64,000 nucleotides of DNA from Trachythela sp. YZ-2020 (GCA_016169945.1 JADLSH010000249.1:930001-994000), one strand, 5' to 3'; shown: positions 42,601 to 53,904, numbered from the stretch's first letter. Made by a program: numbers and translations. The notes: generated by a model not told the origin, from the sequence alone.

Positions 42601-45600
42601 AGAAATAATTTCGTGATCCGTTAGGGAAAATCTCAAGCTGTGCCTGACGCCATCGTAGGCGGAGACGGTTTTTAGTGTACTTCAGAATAATTTCACCCAC
42701 TAATGGTCGTCTTTAATAATTATGCGCAATATGATGTTTGACCTGTCGTGAAACGCCCACTGGCATGACACTGATGAGTTCCTCCGTTTATACATCGAAT
42801 ATAATCGCTCCGCATCGAGTCTTTTTAGTGACCGATTACATCCAATACTATACGCTTTAATAGAATTAGGTAAATGTGTCTTTCACCTCTAAGGAGCAGT
42901 TTAGAACTGATAGAACTATCCAGCATGATGAATAATGTTTGTTTAGTTTAGGTTTCCTCCTGTATAGTAACACTGGATCAATAAGGGATGACCTTTACTG
43001 GACCTCTAGGGAGATCTGTTTAGAACCGATAGAGCTATCCAGTATAAATAAAGTTCGTTTAGTTTAGGTTTCCTCCTGTATATAGTAACACTGGAGCAAT
43101 AAAGGATGACCATTACTGGACCTCTAGGAAGATCTGTCGTTTAGAACTGATAGAGAGGTTTCCTCCTGTAGTAACACAGTAGTGAAAATCTACCGCAAAG
43201 AACGCTTACCAAAAGACTGTTTGTGTGCTACCAAAAATATTCTTCTATTTACACTTAGTTCAATTTAACTGGACATCCTAAGTTAGGAACTGCGTCATTT
43301 CATATCGGTACTTTTGATATGCATGTTAATTTTAACGTAATTTGGCATTATCAGACCACTTTGAATAATCAGGCAAATTTTTAATTGGAGCCACTCGGGT
43401 CAAGTTAAGTGTTTAAAAAAAGCTCTTTCCTTTCTTAAAGTCTTGCAATTAAAACTATTAATGTCTAAATTATATTTCCCGTTTTGAAATAGAGGCATTC
43501 AAACAGTATGCAATTACTTGATTTAATTTCGAAATAATCCATCACAATTGTTGTAAAGATACACTAAACTAAACTAACTTTATTTATTCTGAATAGTTCT
43601 ATCAGTTCTAGAGGTTCAGTAAGAGCCATTCCATTTTGGTCTTTCTTTATACTGGTAATAGTTCTATCAGTTCTAAACTGTTCTCTCTAGAGGTCCAATA
43701 AAGGTATTCCCTTATTCAATATTGGTCTAGTGTTGGTACAAGAGGAAACCTAGTCTAAACTAACTTTATTTCCACTGGATAACTCCATCTGAGTTCTAAA
43801 CTGTTCTTCCAAGAGGTCCAGTAAGGGTCATCCTCATCTGTACTGGTTACTACAGAAGGAAACCTAAACTAAACTATCTTTATTGATACTGGATAGCTCT
43901 ATCAGTTCTAAACTGTTCTCCCTAGAAGTCCAGTAAGGGCGTACCCCATTTTAATAGTTTTAAAACTTCACATTTTATTTCAAATTTTACGGTAAAATTC
44001 GTTCACACAAAGCTTGCGGTTAAACTTTTGCCGAGATGTTCCCATAGCAACACATTCTTGCGTTATCTCATAGATGGTTCGAGTGGGGCACCCTACTGTT
44101 GGTGTTGTGTATAATAGACTTTTTGATAGCGACCTTGCTATGGGATGTTGAAGCTTAATTTAGGCCATGACGACAGTGAATCAGTGATATTGGACTTAGG
44201 GTTTCGGTATCCTTTAATGTTTGAAAGCGGTAGTTATTATTAAGTTGGCACCACTTTGGTGTAGGTAGGTTATTAATTGACAGTGGTAATGCGTACAAAT
44301 TTTGCATCTTAGGCTTAATTGGTAAAAAATGTGTTCCAACTACAAACATATCGTGCACGAATTAATATGTATTACAATCAGAGTTACAAGCACAACAGGT
44401 GGTGGTCAACTAGTTTCGGTTGACAATAGACAATTTGCATAATAGACTAAATTTTGTTCTAGGCAAGGAAAAGGGAAACAATCACAACAGCTACAAAGAA
44501 CATAATAAGATTAGTAAAATTGCAAAGTTTGGTTGCGAAATGTTGTAAAATGCGGAAAATATAGCCTTGCAAAGTTTGCAAATTTGGTAACTTTTGTATT
44601 ACGTGCGGAAATTCCTACCACATTTCGGCCAAATATGGTAGGAATTTCCGCGCGTAATACAAAAGTTACCAAATTTGCAAACTTTGCAAGGCTATATTTT
44701 CCGCATTTTACAACATTTCGCAACCAAACTTTGCAATTTTACTATAAATTTTAGTATGTTCTTTCCGGCAATATACCTTTTTTTTTGCCTAGATCAAAAA
44801 TTAGTTTATAATGCAAATTGTCTATTACAGTAGCACGAAAACTACATCTCTCAATTCTATTTATTGGTCACCGAATACCAGGGGTTATTCTAAGGAAATT
44901 TTATCACTGCACAAAAGCGCGAAAAAGGATAAAATTTATATAAATTTAGCGGCATTTTAGAAAACGTTCTGACTGCTCTGCACGAGTGCATATACTCTGA
45001 TTCTGCAACTTAAAGTTTACCCCACGCATGTCACTAATTATATGCAGGCAAATGAGCCAAAATCACCGCTAATGAGCCCAAATCTGCATTCTGCATAATT
45101 CTATTTAATGCAAAAATATACACATTTTCACATATCGCATTTTATCATTGCACATAATCTCATTTATCACTGCACAAATCTCATTTATCACTGCACAAAT
45201 TGGTTATCACTGCACCTTAGAATAATCCCTGCCGAATACAAGACTACTACGTATAATGAAAGAATTAACATTATTTTCTCAATCGATCAGATAACTGCAG
45301 GTTGACCACCATTTGCTGCACGATAGTGGTTAGTGAAACACACCCTATACTGCATGCCGAAATGTAGAAGGTGTTTGTAGATGGATTAATATTCGAACGA
45401 AAATTTATATACATTTTTAGACCTGGCCAGGACAAGCCAGGGCAGGTTGCGAAAAATGCAACTTTAGGCCCTCTGGCAGGAATCGAACACGCGGCCCTGC
45501 GATTCCGGTGCAGCGCTCTAACCAACTGCGTTATAGAGTGCCGCAGGTTCGTTTTCTGCCAGAGGGCCTAAAGTTGCATTTTTTGCAACTGCTCCTGGCT

Positions 45601-48600
45601 AGGTCTAAAAAATGTATATACATTTTCGAACGAGATGCCGAGAAAAAATCTTGATATGTTCGCAACAGTCTTGTAGCAAGCTTGTCAACAAGTTGTAACA
45701 ATGTTGTCATTTTATCAAGTTGCTACAAGGTTGTTACTCACAACTTCGGTTAGCAAGTTGTGGAATTGCAGGACGATAACAAGTTGTTGGAACAACTTGT
45801 GACAAGTTGTGAGTGACAACCATGTAGCAAGTTGATAATTAAAATGACAACATTGTTACAACTTGTTGACCAGCTTGCTAAAAGTCTCTTGCGAATACAA
45901 TCCCGAAACATCATTGGTACAAGTCTGTTGTAGGTCGTTTGTTACAACTTGTACGTTATTACTTGTGTATCTGATAAAAAAATACTGTGTTTTTACTGAT
46001 TGGTTTGTTCCTGGTATATAGACTATACATAGCAGTTTGCCTGAAGGTTAAAAATGCGCCTAAATAACAGGATGCCGAATATTTCAATTTGACTGACCCT
46101 TCATGTGTGTCGATCAGCCAATATCAAGTCATTGACCTTGTTTTAAATGACAGTGCGTGGTTTTCCGTTTTCCTTGTATTTTAATTAATATGCTATTATA
46201 TCTGGCTATTTTTATCCCAAAAGGTCGACCCTTATATCTAAAATATTTCATACTAAAAACATTTTGACTTTTGTTGAAGTTGAACAGCATAATTTAGTCT
46301 TTTAAATAACTTACTGTATATACGGTTTATAATAAACATTTTAATGGTGAACTTCAAAAGTGACCACCTCTATATTTTATTAATTTGACCACTACTATGT
46401 GAAAATATATGTGAACGTATCTAAGCTAAGATCTTTAAAAGTTAAAACCAAATAAAAGTATTAAATTTTTATCCATAAACATTTAAAATTTAAAGTCATA
46501 GTAAAATACAAGCTAATTGTAAACCAATTTAATGCATAGAAAACTCCTTTTTCGCTAGGTGAGCGAGAAACGCTTTCTGAAGAACTGCCCGTAAAATATG
46601 AAAATCTCGTATTAAAATCCTGTGAACAAGGTTAAAACTTTAATAAACTTTAAACTATTGAAATTCTTAAACTAAAATACGTAACAGAAATATATATGTT
46701 TTGTCTTTAATTATAATTAACGCTAAAATATTTGATAAGAGGAAATATATTAAATTAATAAGCTTCTTTAAACATATAACTAAAACTAAACTACACTAAA
46801 GTAAACTAGTCTAAAAGTTAACGATAACTATATTTATACTGGATAGTAACAAAGCTAGTAAAAGGAACAATAGCTACAACGAAGTCAACACACGTACGCT
46901 TACGTACCTATTTTTATATATTTTATTAGGCTACGACTCTGGTGCCCATTCCCCCACCTCAGAGACCTCGAGCACTCCTCCCAGGTGTTTAATGTTGACA
47001 CAGGTGGATAATGATGGATCTGGTTCTAGTACCGGGGATGTCACCTCCCCTCACGATCAGGTATGACTAAACTAACTATATTAATGCTGGATAAATCTAG
47101 ATCAGTTCTAAACTGTTCTCCCTAGAGGTCCAATGCTGGATAAATCTAGATCAGTTCTAGAGTAATGCTGGATAAATCTAGATCAGTTCTAAACTGTTCT
47201 CTCTAGAGGTCCAGTAAGGGTCATTCCTTATTGATCCAGTGTTACTACAGGAGGAAACCTAAACTAAACTAAATTGATACTTGGTAGCTCCATCAGTTCT
47301 AAACTGTTCTCCATAGAGGTCCAATGGCTCCATCAGTTCTAAACTGTTCTCCATAGAGGTCGTCAGGGCAAGCGCCTTTCACCTCTGAGTTCGTGGGTTC
47401 GATTCTCGCAACGGACTGATGTGAAAAGAGTCCGTCAACGCTCTGCCGAAAGTCGTGGGTTTTCTCCGGGCACTCCGGTTTCCTCCCACAGGGAAAGTTG
47501 ACAGGGTGGGTTAGGATAAACACAGTTAAGAAAGTAATATCACAATCGTTGTAAAGATAAAATAGTCTAGGCTAAGTATGTAATTATAGGTAAGCGTAAC
47601 ACTTGATGTAAAGCGCATTTGATCATATTCACATGTAAATTTGCGCTATAGAAATGTTAATCGTGTTAATCGTTAATCCAATAAGGGTCATTCCTTATTG
47701 TTCCAGTGTTTCTACAGGAGGACACCTAAACTTTACTAACTCTATTTATATTGGATAGCTCTATCAGTTTTAAACTGTTCTCTCTCAAGATCAAATAAGG
47801 GCCATACCACAGGAGGAAACCTAAACTAAATTGAACTTTATTTATACTGGGTATATAGCGCATTATATGACTGAATTTGTTCCTTCTAGACTCAAAACAG
47901 ACAGCCATTCTTTCTCTCGGATGAAGAGAAGCGCACCCTAATAACTGAAGGCTTGCCTATACCTGCGGGCTATCCTCTTACTAAGGTAAGTTAAAACATT
48001 GCGTGCTCAGCTAATCCTGTACGGAGTATATCGTAATGTGACTAAGTAGAAATTGCACAATTTATTTCGGAAGAAAATGTGCTGAAAATTTACTTCTTCT
48101 TTCAAAATCTATTTAGTCCGAAGAAAGAGCTCTTAAGAAAGTTCGGAGGAAAATAAAAAATAAGGTAAAATTGGTTATGATATTGGCTTTTCCTTCTCTT
48201 GTATTTTTCAGGACATTCAAGACTTGTCTCCATTTCGTACATCATTCTCCGTAAGTCCAATCTCTTCCATAATCTTCTTAATTCCGTCACTCCATCTTAC
48301 TTCCTCTGGATTTATCTCCCAATATTTAGGCGTCAGTCTTTCTTGTGTATCGTCTCCATGTTATTCAATCTCTTGCATCATTCTCCGTAAGTCCACTCTC
48401 TTCTATAATATTCTTAATTACGTCACTCCATCACTAGAATATCTTGAGAATAATTCCAAACTCTATACACGAAGGTTACAAAGTTAATAATCTTGATAAG
48501 GAAACACACATTTGAAGGTTTAAGGGACCGGTCATAAAGTATGTGTACTGGGGGTGGAAACAAATTATCTAACCTTTGGGGGGGTATGAGACGAATTACG

Positions 48601-51600
48601 ACATTTGTGGTCTATGATTAAAACTACAAACTTACTTTAATAAAATTGAGTGTATGTTCTTATAATAATTAACTTGCAATGTAGCACAGTAGCATTTATC
48701 GGAAAGTGTCTCGATCGGAACCTATTAGTTTGACATCTCTGCAACCTGAACACTCTTTGATTACGTAATTTTACCGTCGGGTAGCTCCCCTACTCGTTTA
48801 GAATGATTTAAATATTGAAAAATATATGAAATACGTCACGACGTTCTGTTGATGTAGCCATAAATAATGCGCATGGCCGGGACCTCTTTTGACTCTATTA
48901 TTAGGTACGGAAAAGATAGTCAGGCAAGTCCTATTAATGGAATACTGCATGCAAGCATACAAAAGTACGGATTGGATACATGTGGTGTAAAAGCACTATT
49001 AAATTTATGGAAATGCTCAAAACTTGGATTAACAATAACAATTTGTAACAGATTATGTTCTTGGCATTTATATTTGTTTCATGTTTTTTTTGGGGGGAGG
49101 GTGATTGGTTGGGTGGGGGGGGGGGGGGTACGAAATATTTAATCACCTTTGAGGGGGGTATTAAATATTTTCAGACGCTTTTCGGGGGGGTGCCAAATTT
49201 TATGGTAGTATTTTGGAATACCCTCCACCCCCCAGTACACGTACTTTATGACCGGTCCCTAACAGTAAACTCTTTGAATTTCGAATTGACATAAAACCTG
49301 CGGTCGAGTAATTTTGAAAACGGGTATAATACTGCACAAAGTGTGCAATATACTGCACGCTAAAATAGGCCTTGTAATTAATGTGCCTGGTTAATTCCAT
49401 ATTTTTCATGTCTACTCTCATTTTCAGATATCGGCTCAAGAAAGTCGCCGTAAGAAAAAGGAATATATGGAAACGCTAGAAAAAAGGCAAGTTATTTAGT
49501 GGAAGTTGCCAAATACCTTTAATTATCCGGGTATATACTATTTTATCTTAATTTTGTTTCTAAATCTAATACTGACATTTTTTGTTCAGAGTTGAAATGT
49601 GCTCGACTGAAAATTTGGACATAAGAAAAAAGTTAGACTCAATGGAAGCTGCTAACAGGTAATGAAATAGAACAATGGCATTTTTCTCTTTCTTATTCTC
49701 ATGATTTAAGCCCTGGTTAAACCGGCGAGGATGAGAGTTGATGAGAGTAGGCAAGCGAGAGTCTCAAATCGCCTTAACCGTCGCCTTAACTAGCCTTAAC
49801 TCGCATTATCTCGCGGCGAAGTTAAGGCGAGTTACCGTCCCAGAGCAGGCCTAGTTTGCATGGGAGTTTCATCAACTCTCATGTACCGGTCAAACGAGAA
49901 CAAGAATTGCATGAGAGTTGACTGGATATTACCACGCGTACCGGTCAAACGAACAAAAACTCTCATCAAAATTTGAAACAGCTCAAAGTTGATGAGAGTG
50001 CGTGAGAATTGATGTGAGTTGGCGGTCCAACGCGAGCCGAGTGTTGCAACCTTGCAACTCTTATTAAAAAGTCCCGGTCAAACGTACGAGGATGAGAGTC
50101 GTTGATGAGCTAGAGCCGGCAAGCGAGAGTTTGCACGAGAGTTTCATCATCTCTCATGCCCCGGTCAAACGTGAACGAGAGTTACATGAAAGTTGACTGG
50201 ATAGTATAGTATAGTCGTATAGACTATAGGGAATGATTGCTCAATTTCCCGAGCCATAGGCTCATGTTACAAATGCTCGACTATTTACTCTAAGTTAAAA
50301 TATACAGATATTAAGACAAGATAATTATGAGTTATTTACAATTGATACTAAAACCTATTAGAATTAAAAATTAAGTACATCTCGCACGTTTGGATCAATT
50401 ATCGCGCGTGGCAGTCAAACGTGGAAAAACCTTCATCAAAATTTGAGCCAGCTCAAAGTTGATCAGAGTGCATGAGAGTTGATGAGAGTTGGCGATCAAA
50501 CGCGAGCGAGCTGAGAGCAACACTCATTGACTCTCATCGACTCTCATCTTCGTTTGACTGGGGCTTAACTCAACTCTTTGGGAAGCGGCAGTGGCGTAAC
50601 GTTATATCAGGGGCCCCCGGTTCAAAAATTTTGAAGGCCCCCCCTAGTACGAGTACCGAAGGCACAAGCTCGCGCCGAAGGCACGAGTATTCTAGGAAGG
50701 TCCGGAGGCATGCCCCCCGGAAAATGGGGACGTCCGGAGGCATGCCCTCCGGAGGCATGCCCCCCCTAGAGTCTCTGAAATGCCATTCCCTGGACTTTGG
50801 GGGAAGATTTTACAGAATTCTGACGGTCAGAAAACGACATTTTAATATATCAAGAAAGAATATATATTTTGTTGTTGCGTTCATGCATTTTTCGTTTCTC
50901 AAAGTCTTCCCTGTCAATTTGTTTTTGCTCTACAGTCTGAGCTTGGCTGCCTGGGGGCCCCCCTTTGGGTTGGGGGCCCCCGGATTTGCCCGGTCTGAAC
51001 CCATAGTAGTTACGCCACTGGGAAGCGGTGAAGTTAACTCGGCAATCGAGACTTTTGAAGCAAGATTAGAATAATGATGGATGGTTTGGATTTAAATCCA
51101 GGCTGCAGCATCTATACAAGTTTAGTCCTATAGGATAACGCTACTCCACGCGCGCGAGTGACTCCACACTCGGCAAGCTGAACTGAGTTGCTTGACTGCG
51201 GTTCGAATCGAACCAACTGCCTTTGGTTTGCTAGTACAACGCTCTACCAACTGAGCTGCGGCGAGATTAAGTCGGTTCGGTGTTGACCCAACTCAGAGTA
51301 GCGACATCTAATATAATTTACGCGAGGTCTAATACCACAATCGTTACTAGACATAAGTTTAGCCATGTGTATACATTGTTAATTTACGTTCTTTCTCAGT
51401 TAACGACAAATTATGAAATATTTTTGTTTTCATTTCTTACAGAACTCTTATAAGTCAACTACAGAAGCTTCAAGCAATCGTCGCCTCGAAGGTTTCCCGA
51501 CCTACATGCACCATTTCAACGCAGACTACGGTATGTAAAGTCAAGACCGCTCTAGAGTTGCTGTGAATTGGTTTCCTTGCGATAGAATATGTAAATAGGG

Positions 51601-52041
51601 TTGTTGGGGGTGGAGTGCATGCATGCGTCATGCATGTGTCCTTCACCTCTGTCACAGGGGTTCGCGGATTCCTGCTGTAATATGCAGTTGTCTGATTATA
51701 AGTTCACCTCAGTGACGAGTGAGAAGAGTGCTTCCAGTTTGACTCTACCAAGCACCGCATGTATTCCTCGGGTACTCTGGTTTCCTCCTGTTGACCAAAA
51801 GAAATGGCGCTTACTGGACCTCTAGGGAGAACAGTTTAGAACTGATAAAGTTATCCAGTATAAATAAAGTTAGTTTAGATTAGGTTTCCTCTTGTAGTAA
51901 CACTGGATCAATAAGGGATGATCCTTACTGGACCTCTAATGAGAACAGTTTAGAACTGATAGGGCTATTCAGTATAAATAAAGTTGATTTCCTTTAGCTT
52001 ATTAGATTTTGTTATTTTGCCAGGAGAAAAAAACAAGCTAG
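36536..52041 (+). CDS. CREB3L-like: CREB3/OASIS-type bZIP transcription factor (9 coding exons)
   Basis: bZIP factor of the CREB3 family; relatives such as CREB3L1/L2 are ER-membrane proteins cut in the Golgi to free a nuclear activator. Exons: 36536-36619, 37414-37891, 46930-47060, 47890-47985, 48117-48164, 49428-49486, 49590-49658, 51443-51530, 52024-52041, giving 356 residues with consistent phase. Seen: acidic N terminus with SUMO-type VKRE (K10) and VKAE (K161); Ser/Thr/Pro-rich exon 3; EEKRTLITEG then PLTKSEERALKKVRRKIKN; basic region NKISAQESRRKKK; zipper starting YMETLEKRVE and continuing to ISQLQKLQAI. The protein then runs SKVSRPTCTISTQTT and, in my model, ends TEKKTS-stop, without the transmembrane segment expected next. 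Intron 6 has a GC donor. AATAAA lies at 52247. Family call is firm; the C terminus is not. Confidence 0.9.
37414..37891 (+). CDS. CREB3L-like: CREB3L-like exon 2 (activation region)
   Basis: Acceptor ACTATAG, donor CAG/GTATGT; 478 nt, residues 29-187. Acidic, Ser/Asn-rich, with DVFDTHSVDWLSNLVEE near the start and VKAEF at 160-164. Confidence 0.88.
38600..39290 (-). repeat. 80-bp satellite, reverse orientation
   Basis: About six degenerate copies (GTGTAGGTAGTATTCTACAA, GTTTGTGTCTGAACTACCTG), broken by unrelated segments; in bZIP intron 2. Confidence 0.75.
39720..40085 (+). repeat. 70-bp tandem repeat
   Basis: About five copies of a unit with GGTTTACACTATCAAAGTTT, CTTTGATCAAAGTGTG and CAGTGTAAACCTCTTTCAAA. 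The central CTTTGATCAAAG is a palindrome. A related non-array segment lies at 52320-52470. Confidence 0.78.
40203..40318. mobile_element. Short foldback with pyrimidine-rich loop
   Basis: TAGCCTGCGTAGCAGGCGTT and its mirror AACGCCTGCTATGCAGGCTA (first and last bases of the arms), with GGGGGAGGG / CCTCCCC inner arms. Confidence 0.75.
40765..40930 (-). repeat. Two tandem tRNA-like SINE remnants
   Basis: Minus strand, about 100 bp apart: ATAGCTCAACAGGTAGAGCA box A and a degenerate box B. Stems do not close. Confidence 0.5.
41930..42470 (+). repeat. 80-bp satellite, seven copies
   Basis: Same unit and orientation as 2338-3000; in bZIP intron 2. Confidence 0.82.
42890..43170 (-). repeat. 114-bp repeat array
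   Basis: Two to three units in reverse orientation, headless; in bZIP intron 2. Confidence 0.78.
43560..43945 (+). repeat. 114-bp repeat array
   Basis: Three to four units, degenerate, headless; opposite orientation to the array 400 bp to its left. Confidence 0.78.
44425..44826. mobile_element. 402-bp palindromic foldback
   Basis: Ends AATAGACAATTTGCAT / ATGCAAATTGTCTATT. Central arms are so precise that both strands encode nearly the same 70-73 codon frame (MRNVVKCGKYSLAKF on each). The ends resemble those of the 3599-3890 element, suggesting one family. Confidence 0.88.
45365..45640. repeat. Inverted pair of SINE-A copies
   Basis: A minus-strand copy (45365-45535) directly abuts a plus-strand partial copy (45536-45640), the second inverted SINE-A pair in the window. 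Confidence 0.78.
45655..45960. repeat. CAACAAGTTGT-type degenerate array
   Basis: Same word family as 23395-23710, here right beside SINE-A copies. Confidence 0.65.
46930..47060 (+). CDS. CREB3L-like: CREB3L-like exon 3
   Basis: Acceptor TTTATTAG, donor CAG/GTATGA; 131 nt, residues 188-231, Ser/Thr/Pro-rich (SPTSETSSTPPR), like the PPTPPSSHGS segment of CREB3L1. Confidence 0.85.
47080..47340 (+). repeat. 114-bp repeat array
   Basis: About two units plus short internal duplications (CTGGATAAATCTAGATCAGT three times). Confidence 0.75.
47357..47660 (+). repeat. SINE-C copy, bZIP intron 3
   Basis: Head lacks its first bases and is joined to the 114-bp array; box B GTGGGTTCGATTC; body TTTCTCCGGGCACTCCGG. 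Confidence 0.75.
47680..47850 (+). repeat. 114-bp repeat fragment
   Basis: One and a half degenerate units ending about 40 nt before exon 4. Confidence 0.7.
47890..47985 (+). CDS. CREB3L-like: CREB3L-like exon 4
   Basis: Acceptor CCTTCTAG, donor AAG/GTAAGT; 96 nt, residues 232-263. FLSDEEKRTLITEGLPIP is a CREB3L family signature just ahead of the bZIP. Confidence 0.94.
48117..48164 (+). CDS. CREB3L-like: CREB3L-like exon 5 (basic region start)
   Basis: Acceptor TATTTAG, donor AAG/GTAAAA; 48 nt, SEERALKKVRRKIKNK. Confidence 0.94.
49428..49486 (+). CDS. CREB3L-like: CREB3L-like exon 6 (basic region)
   Basis: Acceptor ATTTTCAG; 59 nt, ISAQESRRKKKEYMETLEK. The donor is AAG/GCAAGT, a GC-AG intron; frame continuity into exon 7 (..EKRVEMCSTEN) supports it. 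Confidence 0.94.
49590..49658 (+). CDS. CREB3L-like: CREB3L-like exon 7 (leucine zipper)
   Basis: Acceptor TTGTTCAG, donor CAG/GTAATG; 69 nt, VEMCSTENLDIRKKLDSM.., zipper heptads. Confidence 0.93.
49708..50566. mobile_element. 859-bp foldback built of GATGAGAGTTG words
   Basis: Outer inverted ends (AAGCCCTGGTTAAAC / GTTTGACTGGGGCTT) enclose repeated GATGAGAGTTGATGAGAG and CCGGTCAAACG words in both orientations; bZIP intron 7. Related material at 52945-53265. Confidence 0.65.
50581..51028. mobile_element. hAT-type non-autonomous element with 8-bp TSD
   Basis: Element 50589-51020 with ends CAGTGGCGTAAC / GTTACGCCACTG, flanked by GGAAGCGG on both sides (50581-50588 and 51021-51028). GC-rich interior with GGCATGCCCCCC repeats. 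A 200-codon chance frame overlaps it. Confidence 0.92.
51190..51290 (-). repeat. tRNA-like SINE remnant, bZIP intron 7
   Basis: Minus strand GCAGCTCAGTTGGTAGAGCG box A and GGTTCGATTCG box B; cloverleaf stems imperfect, so a pseudogene or SINE head. Confidence 0.5.
51443..51530 (+). CDS. CREB3L-like: CREB3L-like exon 8 (zipper end)
   Basis: Acceptor TTCTTACAG, donor ACG/GTATGT; 88 nt, TLISQLQKLQAIVASKVSRP.., aligning with the CREB3L2 segment that ends AGTQTG just before its membrane helix. Confidence 0.93.
51640..51990 (+). repeat. SINE-B with two tail units, bZIP intron 8
   Basis: Head and body (GCAGTTGTCTGATTATAAGT, CTTCCAGTTTGACTCTACCA), then two 114-bp units. It ends about 35 nt before the putative last exon. 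Confidence 0.78.
52024..52041 (+). CDS. CREB3L-like: CREB3L-like exon 9 (putative last exon)
   Basis: Pyrimidine-rich acceptor (TTTTGTTATTTTGCCAG) then GAG AAA AAA ACA AGC TAG in the required phase 0. A 3' UTR with AATAAA follows. This is the most likely terminal exon inside the window, but no homology supports six codons, and a missed membrane exon is possible. Confidence 0.45.
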   Translation, partial: EKKTS

Positions 52042-52246
52042 CTGAAAAGCAAAATTGTGAAGTTGGTAAGAAATTCGTGAAGGAAGAAAGGAAGGGCAGT
52101 GAAGGCGCGTGCCGACCACGTTGAGAGGAAAAAGTTTGAGAGGAGAAGACCACATTCCAAGCTGGACAGAGTGGCTGAAAAATCTTGAATTGTATATTTT
52201 TATATCGACGAAAGTGACGATAGAAAATCAATTAATGACATCTGTA

Positions 52247-52252
52247 AATAAA
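52247..52252 (+). terminator. Candidate polyadenylation signal, CREB3L-like gene
   Basis: AATAAA in CTGTAAATAAATTGAATA, about 205 nt after the predicted stop. Confidence 0.5.
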
Positions 52253-52944
52253 TTGAATATAAAAACTAGTTTACATTCACGGTCAACGTTTTTAAAATCA
52301 CAGTGACGTAAACTTTCCTAATCTTTGAAAGAGGTTTAAACTTTCATACATTTTCTGATTCAAAGAAACTTTGTAGTGTAAACCGGACTTCAGTCTGAGA
52401 GAGGAGTTTAGACTGTCACACGATTTGATCGAAGAAACGTTGACACTGGCAGTGTAAACTGGGCTTATAACTTATAAGCAATTGTAAAAATGAATTCTAA
52501 ATGTTCAGGGCCAAAGAGCTCATTGAAGACATTAAAATAATGCAAAATAGAATCTTGATATTTCACTTCACGTTCTCCCGTTTACACCACAGCGAAAGAT
52601 TCCGGATTCATCAAGAATCCGAAACGTTTTAGTACGGGATTCATTTTGCCGTTTACACACGCAGTGACAAATCCGATAGATTTGAGCTTTATCCGGAAAC
52701 TTTGAATCCAGGAAAAAAGTAGAAACTTTGTATCCGGAAACATTTGAATCCGAGAAAATTCGAAATTCATTTCGCCGACTTTAGCTTTTTTGAGCATTTG
52801 TTAAATTTATTAACAGAGAGTATTCACTTTATAGTAATCCGAATACCGTATTTATAGAAAGTTTTTGTTTGTTATGAATGCAGTGTAAACGCTCGTAATC
52901 TCGTGTCCGAAAACCTATCTCCATCAGTGCATGTCATTTAATGT

Positions 52945-53265
52945 TAAGAGTTGATGAGAGTTGCAACTCTCGCTCGCGTTTGACCGCCAACTCTCATCGA
53001 CTTTTATGCACTCTCATCAACTCTCATCGACTCTTATGCACTCTCATCAACTCTCATCGACTCTTATGCACTCTCATCAACTCTCATCGACTCTTATGCA
53101 CTCTCGTCAACTCTCATCAACTCGCATCAACTCTCATCAACTCTCATCAACTCTCATCAACTCTCATCAACTCTCATCAACGCTCATCAACTCTCATCAA
53201 CTCTCATCAAGTTTGAGCTGGTTCAAATTTTGATGAGAGTTTTGATCGTTTGACCGGTCATGAGA
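52945..53265. repeat. CTCTCATCAA minisatellite
   Basis: About 25 copies of a 10-bp word, with a 30-bp higher-order period in the left half (ACTCTTATGCACTCTCATCA). Flanked by GTTTGACCG / CGTTTGACCGG-type words shared with 49708-50566. Confidence 0.82.
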
Positions 53266-53904
53266 GTTGCTTTTGTTCTTTTTAATAGTACACCATACCT
53301 AATTTTAGTGTGCAGTGATAACCAACTTGTGCAGTGATAAAAGTAAAATGTGCAGTGATAAAATGCAAAATGTGCAGTGATAAAATTTGTTTTGATAAAT
53401 TGTCAATTAATAAAAACTAAGAGCGGAAAAAGCTAAACGACAATGAAAGACTTTCACGAATTCACTCAATGTGGGCCGGTGATACAAACATACAATGATA
53501 CTAAAAAATACTTCATGTAACAAAAGCGATTACCCAATAGAAACCTTTAGGCTTCAATCGCTCAACCGTAAGATTTTAATATTAGTCAACGCAAGACAAA
53601 AGATTTGTGCACTTTCAGGTACACTTCAATATCAGTTGCAGTTTGATTAGCAAACTCTTTGAAGTTCACCGGCTTTCATAGCCATTTTTGTTTTCTATTA
53701 ACTATGATAATACCTAACTTTTGTGTTAATTGTGTATAATCTTCAGCTGTTCAGCATTACATAAAATATCTCCCCAAATTGCAGGAAAAACCATTTTTAA
53801 ATACGTTGGGCATGTTTTCACAGCCAAAAATGGGAAAGCACGGCAAAATGGAACACGCACGGCTTGACTATTTATATGAAGCCGTGTCGGTGTTCTTTAA
53901 TAGG

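Noticed and set aside
44511..44754. Matching 70- and 73-codon frames on opposite strands
   Set aside because: Result of a near-perfect palindrome, not two genes.
50472..51074. 200-codon plus-strand frame
   Set aside because: It crosses the end of a foldback, a hAT target duplication and the whole GC-rich hAT element, so it cannot be an ancestral coding unit.
52941..53233. Ser/His/Leu-repeat frames of about 90 codons
   Set aside because: The CTCTCATCAA minisatellite read in two frames.
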